Positions 58,981 to 64,000 of a stretch of DNA of 64,000 nt are shown piece by piece. Every line of letters begins with the position of its first letter. Positions within the stretch are counted from its first letter, which is position 1. The translations under genes and the position numbers were made by a program. Where the stretch lies: positions 1,054,001 to 1,118,000 of the forward strand of contig NZ_JAHXZN010000001.1 of assembly GCF_019429485.1 (NCBI RefSeq), given 5' to 3'. Origin of the DNA: Sphingomonas citri (GTDB lineage Bacteria > Pseudomonadota > Alphaproteobacteria > Sphingomonadales > Sphingomonadaceae). The notes under the pieces are model-generated. The model was given only the letters and a program-made list of their open reading frames with translations, was not told the DNA's origin and did no database searches.

Positions 58981-59420
58981 TGAGCGCCGACACGCATCAC
59001 GGCCACGCCGCCGATCACGGGCACGCGCACGGAAACGGGCACGGGCACGGGCACGGGCACGGTCATGACGACCCGCACGGCGGTGCCGCGCACGGATCGC
59101 GCAAGGGCTATTGGATCGGCTTCCTGCTCTCGGTGCTGCTCACCGCGCCCGCCTTCGCGCTGGTGATGAGCGGCGTCATCGCCGACCCGCGGCTCACCGC
59201 GGGCATCGTGATGGCGCTCGCGATGGTGCAGATCGTCGTCCACATGATCTACTTCCTGCACATGAACACCAAGTCCGAGGCGGGCTGGACGATGATGGCG
59301 CTGATCTTCACCGTGATCATCGTCGTGATCGTGATCTCGGGCTCGCTCTGGGTCATGTATCACATGAACCTCAACATGATGCCGCAGATGCAGGCGGAGA
59401 TGTCGAGCGCCGGCATGTGA
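58980..59420 (+). CDS. cyoD: Cytochrome bo3 quinol oxidase subunit IV with a His/Gly-rich N-terminus
   Basis: A 146-residue small subunit. Residues from about 43 on (KGYWIGFLLSVLLTAPAFALVM, VVHMIYFLHMNTK) are the normal three-segment CyoD. The first 42 residues are dominated by His and Gly, including a run of five Gly-His units encoded by four GGGCAC hexamers (59037-59060). This lengthens the subunit beyond the usual 110 or so residues. It overlaps the SURF1 gene by GTGA. Confidence 0.9.
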   Translation: MSADTHHGHAADHGHAHGNGHGHGHGHGHDDPHGGAAHGSRKGYWIGFLLSVLLTAPAFALVMSGVIADPRLTAGIVMALAMVQIVVHMIYFLHMNTKSEAGWTMMALIFTVIIVVIVISGSLWVMYHMNLNMMPQMQAEMSSAGM

Positions 59421-60100
59421 CCCGGCGGCGCGTCTTCCTGGCGCTGGCGGTGCTCGGCACCGCGCTGCTCGCCGGGTTGGGCGTGTGGCAGGTCGAGCGA
59501 CGCGCTTGGAAGCTCGCGCTGATCGAGCGGGTGGAGCGGCGTCTCGCCGCCGCGCCGGTCAATGCACCGCCCCGCGCGGCGTGGCGCGGCATCGCCGATG
59601 ACAGTGCCTATCTTCGGGTCCGCGCCACCGGCCGGTGGCGCCACGCGGCCCCGGTGTTCGTCCAGGCGGTGACCGACTACGGCGGCGGCTATTGGGTGAT
59701 CGCCCCGCTCGACACGCCGGGCGGCACGATCCTGATCAACCGCGGCTTCGTCCCGCTCGGCGACCGCGCCACGATCCACGCGCCCACGGGTGAGGCGAGC
59801 GTCACTGGGCTGCTGCGGGTGACCGAACCGGGCGGCGCCTTCCTCCGCGACAACGATCCCGTCGCGGATCGCTGGTACTCGCGTGACACGGCGGCGATCG
59901 CGCGCGCGCGCCGGCTGGGGGATGTCGCGCCCTATTTCATCGACGCCGACGCGATCGGGAGGGCGGGCTGGCCGCGCGGCGGGCTGACGGTCGTCCGCTT
60001 CCGCAACACGCACCTGATCTACGCGCTGACATGGTTCACGCTCGCGGCGATGATGGCGTATCTTGCCTATCGCATAGCGCGTGCGACGGGGGAGACGTGA
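59417..60100 (+). CDS. SURF1 family cytochrome oxidase assembly protein
   Basis: A 227-residue inner-membrane protein with one membrane segment at each end: VFLALAVLGTALLAGLGVWQVERRAWK at the start and LIYALTWFTLAAMMAYLAY near the end. The central domain contains the family pattern ILINRGFVPLGDR. SURF1 inserts haem into haem-copper oxidases. The start is a GTG overlapping cyoD by GTGA; coupling to the oxidase operon fits its role. Confidence 0.9.
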   Translation: MTRRRVFLALAVLGTALLAGLGVWQVERRAWKLALIERVERRLAAAPVNAPPRAAWRGIADDSAYLRVRATGRWRHAAPVFVQAVTDYGGGYWVIAPLDTPGGTILINRGFVPLGDRATIHAPTGEASVTGLLRVTEPGGAFLRDNDPVADRWYSRDTAAIARARRLGDVAPYFIDADAIGRAGWPRGGLTVVRFRNTHLIYALTWFTLAAMMAYLAYRIARATGET

Positions 60101-60330
60101 GCGGCTCTGCCGTGCTCGTAATCACCACAGCGCGCGACTTCCCGTCGCGCCCTGACACGGCCTTTACCGCCACCGCGTCTTGCTCCGCGGTCCACGTCAC
60201 CGCCAGCGCATCGTCCGGGGCGAGCGCGGGACGGTGGAAACCGGAACAACTCCCGGACGATGGCACTTTCCATTCGAAAGCGCATGCGCCCTTGCGCCAT
60301 GTCACGCGGCAACGAGAAACGTTAGTCTAA
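60097..60330 (+). CDS. Possible small ORF filling the SURF1-regB gap
   Basis: A GTG at 60097 overlaps the SURF1 stop by GTGA and reads 77 codons to a TAA three bases before regB. The protein (beginning VSGSAVLVITTARDFPSRPD) is rich in Ser, Thr and Ala, matches nothing I recognise, and its last third uses less GC-rich codons than its neighbours. It could be a real small protein or an untranslated leader for regB. Confidence 0.25.
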   Translation: MSGSAVLVITTARDFPSRPDTAFTATASCSAVHVTASASSGASAGRWKPEQLPDDGTFHSKAHAPLRHVTRQRETLV

Positions 60331-60333
60331 CTC

Positions 60334-61632
60334 ATGCCCCACCTCGCCAACATGCTCGGGCCGCTCGCGCGCGGCGGGCCGGGCGGACGGAACGTCCGCC
60401 TGCTCGCGCTGCTGCGCTGGCTCGCGGTGGCGGGGCAGCTCGCCGCGATCCTGCTCGTGCATTTCGTCGTCGGCGTCCGTCTGCCGCTGGTGCCGATGCT
60501 CGGCGCGCTCGCGGTGCTGGTCGGACTGAATGTCGCGGTGAACCAGGTGGTCGAGCGTCGACCGATCACCAACGCCGCGCTGTTCGCCACCTTGTTGGTC
60601 GACGTCGCCTGCCTGACGACCCAGCTCTATCTGAGCGGCGGAGTGAGCAACCCGTTCGTCACGCTCTTCCTGCTACAGGTCGTGATCGCCGCGCTGCTGC
60701 TGCGCGGGTGGACGAGCTGGGCGATGGTGGTGATCACCAGCACGCTGTTCGCTTGGCTCGCCTGGGCCGCCCCGCCCTTCCCGCTGCCGCGCTTCTGGGC
60801 GTCCGAACTCTCGATCCCCTATGTCGCGGCGAGCTGGTTCAACTTTACCCTCACCGCGACGCTGCTGGCGCTGTTCGTCACGCGCATCGTCCGCAACGTC
60901 TCCGAGCATGACGCGCGGCTCGCCGCCTTGCGCCAGCGCGCGGCGGAGGAGGAGCATATCGTCCGCATGGGTTTGCTCGCGAGCGGCGCGGCGCACGAGC
61001 TCGGCACGCCGCTCAGCTCGATCGCGGTGATGCTGGGCGACTGGCGGCGCGAGCCGGCGATCGCGCGCTCGCCGGCGCTGCTCGCCGATCTGGACGACAT
61101 GCGCGCCGAGGTGACACGCTGCAAGGACATCCTCAGCCAGGTGCTGCTCGCCTCGGGCGAGGTGCGCGGCAATGCCCCGATCCGCACGACGCTGCGTACC
61201 TTCCTGTCGGGGATCGTCGATTCGTGGAACGAGAGCAAAGGGCCGACCGCGACCTACGAGCATCTGATGACGAGCGACCCGCGCATCGTCGCGGACAAGG
61301 CGCTGGCGCAGACGATCACCAACCTGCTCGACAACGCGGTCGAGGCCGGCGCGAAGACGATCGCCTTGTGCGCCTGGTGGGACGGTGACCGGCTGGTGCT
61401 CGCGGTGCGCGACGACGGCGCCGGCTTCCCGCAGTCGATCCTCGACGGGCTCGGCAAGCCCTATCTCAGCACCAAGGCGCGGCGCGGTGCCGGGCTCGGG
61501 CTGTTCCTGGCCGTCAACGTGCTGCGGACGCTCGGCGGGACGGTATCAGCGCGCGTGCGCGAGCACGGTGGCAGCGAGGTGACGCTGACGCTGCCGCTCG
61601 CCGCGATCTCGATCCCGGAGGAGACGTCATGA
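60334..61632 (+). CDS. regB: Redox sensor histidine kinase RegB/PrrB/ActS
   Basis: A 432-residue membrane kinase. Six hydrophobic segments contain the quinone-binding heptapeptide GGVSNPF at 102-108. The H-box is AAHELGTPLSSI with His221, and the redox-active cysteine seen in RegB (RCKDIL) is Cys263. The ATPase domain has NLLDNAVEAGA and GAGLGLFLAVNVL. RegB phosphorylates RegA when respiration is limited. It follows the SURF1 gene and overlaps regA by ATGA, placing sensor and oxidase together. Confidence 0.93.
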   Translation: MPHLANMLGPLARGGPGGRNVRLLALLRWLAVAGQLAAILLVHFVVGVRLPLVPMLGALAVLVGLNVAVNQVVERRPITNAALFATLLVDVACLTTQLYLSGGVSNPFVTLFLLQVVIAALLLRGWTSWAMVVITSTLFAWLAWAAPPFPLPRFWASELSIPYVAASWFNFTLTATLLALFVTRIVRNVSEHDARLAALRQRAAEEEHIVRMGLLASGAAHELGTPLSSIAVMLGDWRREPAIARSPALLADLDDMRAEVTRCKDILSQVLLASGEVRGNAPIRTTLRTFLSGIVDSWNESKGPTATYEHLMTSDPRIVADKALAQTITNLLDNAVEAGAKTIALCAWWDGDRLVLAVRDDGAGFPQSILDGLGKPYLSTKARRGAGLGLFLAVNVLRTLGGTVSARVREHGGSEVTLTLPLAAISIPEETS

Positions 61633-62159
61633 GCGTGCGCCGCCTGCTGATCATCGAGGACGACGCGGTGTTCGCGCGCACGCTGGCGCGCTCGTTCGAA
61701 CGACGCGGCTATCAGGTCCGCGCGATCACCGACCCGGAGGAGCTCGACGCCGCCGCTGCCGAGTTGAAGCCCGACCATGCGGTGGTCGACCTGCGGCTCG
61801 GCAGCGCCTCGGGGCTGACCTGCGTCGAGCGGCTGCATGCGATCGATCCGGCGATGCGGATCGTGGTGCTCACCGGCTTCGCCAGCATCGCCACCGCGGT
61901 GGAGGCGGTGAAGCTGGGGGCGACCAATTACCTGTCCAAGCCGGCCAACTCCGACGATATCGAGGCGGCCTTCCAGGCCTCGGGCGAGGGTGACGCCTCG
62001 GTCGAGCTGGTGGCGCATCCCACCTCGCTGCGCACGCTGGAGTGGGAGCATATTCACCAGACGCTGGCGGACTGCGGCTTCAACGTCTCCGAGGCGGCGC
62101 GACGGCTCGGCATGCACCGGCGCACCCTGGCGCGGAAGCTGGGCAAGCGGCATCTGTGA
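61629..62159 (+). CDS. regA: Response regulator RegA/PrrA/ActR
   Basis: A 176-residue response regulator. The receiver has Asp54 (VVDLRLG), the Asp pair at 11-12 and Lys104; a Fis-type helix-turn-helix lies at the C-terminus (NVSEAARRLGMHRRTLARKL). It pairs with RegB, and the overlap suggests one transcript. In relatives RegA controls respiration and redox genes, so autoregulation of this operon is plausible. Confidence 0.93.
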   Translation: MSVRRLLIIEDDAVFARTLARSFERRGYQVRAITDPEELDAAAAELKPDHAVVDLRLGSASGLTCVERLHAIDPAMRIVVLTGFASIATAVEAVKLGATNYLSKPANSDDIEAAFQASGEGDASVELVAHPTSLRTLEWEHIHQTLADCGFNVSEAARRLGMHRRTLARKLGKRHL

Positions 62160-62167
62160 TCGACGTG

Positions 62168-62250
62168 CCCCGGCGAAGGCCGGGGCCAAGTGGGATGTTG
62201 GTCGCGTCCCCCACCAACCTTTCCCAACTAGGCCCCGGCCTTCGCCGGGG
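62168..62250. terminator. Nested inverted repeat between converging regA and TonB receptor
   Basis: CCCCGGCGAAGGCCGGGGCC (62168-62187) is repeated as its exact reverse complement at 62231-62250, and each arm is itself a hairpin (CCCCGGC/GCCGGGG). The 43-bp centre also pairs partly (TTGGT/ACCAA). It lies between converging genes and probably ends both transcripts. Confidence 0.75.
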
Positions 62251-62258
62251 CGCGATAC

Positions 62259-64000
62259 CTACGCCCCGAACCGCACCTTCGCGCCCGCGTAGAAGTAGCG
62301 CCCAAGCGATGAGATCGGCTGATCGACCGAGTCGACCGACGGCCGCTGGTTCGCCAGATTGTTGACGCCGACGTAGAAGCCGACGCCCTCGTCAGGCGCG
62401 ACCTGCACCTGCACGTCGTGCTGCCACAGCTCCTTGTAGCGCAGCAGCGCGGCGGGCGCGTAGTCGGGGTTGTTGTCGGTGGTCAGCTTGGCGAAGCGGC
62501 GGGTCGCGTCGAACCAGCGCAGGTTGTAGCTCAGCGTCACCTCACCCAGCGACCATGTCGGCGAGAAGACGAAATTGTACTTGGGGCGGTTGAACTGATC
62601 GACCTGGTCCTCGACCTGCGCGCCCGGCGTGGCGATCTGCTCGAGCTTGTTGAGATAACCCCCGACGAAGCGGATATCGAACGTCCCCGCCGAGGCGGTA
62701 CGCAGCACATAGCTGATGTTGAGGTCGAGCCCGGCGGTGGCGTAGCGTGCCACGTTCTGCGGCTGCACCGTATAGCCGTTGATATAGCCGGTACCCTGCC
62801 GGCGCCTGATCGCGGCACAATAGACGTTGTCGAGCGTCGGCTGGTCGACGCAGAGGTTGGCGATCGTGTTGGCGTCGGCGATGCTGATCGCGTCGTCCAG
62901 GCGGATGTCGTACCAGTCGGCCGAGATCGTCAGTCCGGGAAGGAAGCGCGGGCGCAGCACCGTGCCTGCGGTCCAGGTGCGTGCGGTCTCCTCCTTCAGT
63001 CCCGGGTTGCCGCTGCGCGAGCCGTTGATCAGCACCGCGGCGTCGGGGTTGTTCGCCGCGGTGAAGGCCGCCGGATCGGCGCCGAGCCCGCTGATCAGGG
63101 TCGCGCAATTGGCCGCACGGGTCGACGTCCCGGCGTTGCGATTCTCGACGTAGCACGGGTCCGAGAAGAAGTTGGTCGCCGGCCCGACCGGCGCGAACAG
63201 CTCGCCGATGTTGGGCGCGCGCACCGCTTGGCTGTAGCTGCCGCGGACGCTGATATCGCGCACCGGCGCCCACACCCCATTGAACTGATAGGCCTTGGTG
63301 CTGCCGATCGTGGAATAGTCGGAATAGCGGCCAGCCGCCCCGACCGAGAGCGTCTCGAAGAAGGGTCGGTCGCGCAGCAGCGGCACGTCGACCTCGCCGA
63401 ACACCTCCCATACGTCGAAGGCGCCGCGCGAGGGCGAGATGACGAAGGTCGGGTCGAACTTGTTGCCCTCGTCATATTGGTACCATTGCTCGCCGGTGAG
63501 GAAGCTGTTGGGATCGAAGCGGCTGGTCTCGCGACGATATTCGCCGCCGAGCGCGAACTTCACCGGGCCGCCGGGCAGGGCGAACAGCGCGCCGAAGTCA
63601 CCCGTCAGTGCCGCGCTCGCGACCGACTGGGTCACGCGCGCGCTGCTGACATTATCGTTGGTCGCCCAGGCCAGCGCCGCCGGATCGGTAACGTTGACCC
63701 CGAAGGTGTTGATCGGGAGACAGCCGCTATTCGGTCCCGGCGTGAAGCTGTTCGTCGGCACCTGCACCGCGGCGGGGTTGAGGTTGGAGCGACAGGTCGG
63801 GCGACCGGTGGAGGGATCGGTCACCACGTCGAGCGCGGCGTAGTAGCGGTCCTCCCAGCGATCATTGAGCTTGGTGATCCGCACGTCGGTCTGGCCGTAG
63901 GTATAGGACACGTCGTAGCGCGCGTGATCGCTCACCGCGCCGGTCGCCGCGATCACGCCGCGCCAGGTGCGACGGCGGTCGCTCTCGCCCAGCCGCGGGT
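62259..64000 (-). CDS. TonB-dependent receptor (N-terminus cut by window edge)
   Basis: About 580 C-terminal residues of an outer-membrane receptor are visible and the frame is open to the window edge, so the signal peptide and plug lie outside. Visible features include LTISADWYDIRLDDAIS and the terminal GVNNLANQRPSVDSVD... region, ending FYAGAKVRFGA. The RGSYSQAVRAPNIGELF block is typical of sphingomonad TonB receptors whose substrates are unknown. It converges with regA. Confidence 0.85.
   Translation of the reverse strand, partial: PRLGESDRRRTWRGVIAATGAVSDHARYDVSYTYGQTDVRITKLNDRWEDRYYAALDVVTDPSTGRPTCRSNLNPAAVQVPTNSFTPGPNSGCLPINTFGVNVTDPAALAWATNDNVSSARVTQSVASAALTGDFGALFALPGGPVKFALGGEYRRETSRFDPNSFLTGEQWYQYDEGNKFDPTFVISPSRGAFDVWEVFGEVDVPLLRDRPFFETLSVGAAGRYSDYSTIGSTKAYQFNGVWAPVRDISVRGSYSQAVRAPNIGELFAPVGPATNFFSDPCYVENRNAGTSTRAANCATLISGLGADPAAFTAANNPDAAVLINGSRSGNPGLKEETARTWTAGTVLRPRFLPGLTISADWYDIRLDDAISIADANTIANLCVDQPTLDNVYCAAIRRRQGTGYINGYTVQPQNVARYATAGLDLNISYVLRTASAGTFDIRFVGGYLNKLEQIATPGAQVEDQVDQFNRPKYNFVFSPTWSLGEVTLSYNLRWFDATRRFAKLTTDNNPDYAPAALLRYKELWQHDVQVQVAPDEGVGFYVGVNNLANQRPSVDSVDQPISSLGRYFYAGAKVRFGA

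Noticed and set aside
59037..59060. GGGCAC tandem repeat as a possible CRISPR-like or regulatory array
   Set aside because: It is in frame within cyoD and encodes Gly-His units; no spacers.
60036..60305. 89-codon minus-strand frame across the SURF1-regB gap
   Set aside because: It runs antisense into SURF1, has no ribosome-binding site and no family features.

Overview
The window looks like a chromosomal segment of a sphingomonad (Alphaproteobacteria, Sphingomonas-like). This rests on the very high GC content, the gene neighbourhoods (mutY, dciA-like gene, two thioredoxin-fold genes, smc; cyoABCD, SURF1, regB/regA), the many TonB- and cytochrome-linked functions, and intergenic palindromes of a sphingomonad type. 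No tRNA, rRNA, IS element, prophage or CRISPR array was seen. Genes at both edges are cut by the window: adk on the left and a TonB-dependent receptor on the right.

Layout. (1) 1-17.3 kb, minus strand: the str, S10 and spc ribosomal-protein operons, read right to left as rpsL-rpsG-fusA-tuf / rpsJ-rplC-rplD-rplW-rplB-rpsS-rplV-rpsC-rplP-rpmC-rpsQ / rplN-rplX-rplE-rpsN-rpsH-rplF-rplR-rpsE-rpmD / rplO-secY-adk. A good promoter precedes rpsL, a strong terminator follows tuf, and two hairpins with the same TAACCG loop punctuate the spc part. Palindromic repeats about 95 bp long sit inside the cluster. (2) 17.3-20.7 kb: a DUF3140 gene, an exported amidohydrolase, and a LysR regulator divergent from a WrbA-type quinone reductase. 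(3) 20.9-30.1 kb: a LacI-type regulated sugar-oxidation locus. One minus-strand operon encodes cytochrome c, a TIM-barrel isomerase-like protein, an MFS transporter, an exported TIM-barrel protein, an 18-codon mini-ORF, a gluconate-dehydrogenase subunit-3-like protein, a second exported TIM-barrel protein, a GMC flavoprotein dehydrogenase and the LacI regulator. A Gfo/Idh/MocA oxidoreductase gene is divergent from it, and the shared intergenic region holds three interlocked inverted repeats, one of them a classic LacI-family operator. This locus is the best candidate in the window for a poorly described pathway (periplasmic oxidation and processing of a glycoside or sugar). (4) 30.2-37.4 kb: a membrane cytochrome c, pheA, an S9 peptidase, and the overlapping set mutY, serine hydrolase, nudC. 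(5) 37.4-42.8 kb: dciA-like gene, two DsbA-like thiol oxidoreductases (one a lipoprotein), smc. (6) 43.0-47.6 kb: a siderophore receptor divergent from the DUF3649, PepSY, DUF3325 genes, with a Fur-box-like palindrome between them. (7) 47.6-53 kb: a type I secretion ABC/adaptor pair and a glucan-exporter-like ABC protein. (8) 53.2-55.1 kb: a uracil-DNA-glycosylase-like gene and an MHS-family transporter. (9) 55.2-62.2 kb: a cytochrome bo3 quinol oxidase operon continuing through SURF1 into the redox-sensing RegB/RegA pair. (10) 62.3 kb to the end: a TonB-dependent receptor.

Tight coupling is common. ATGA or GTGA four-base overlaps join many genes, and several cistrons start with GTG in such overlaps. 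All calls are from reading the sequence; no database search was run.
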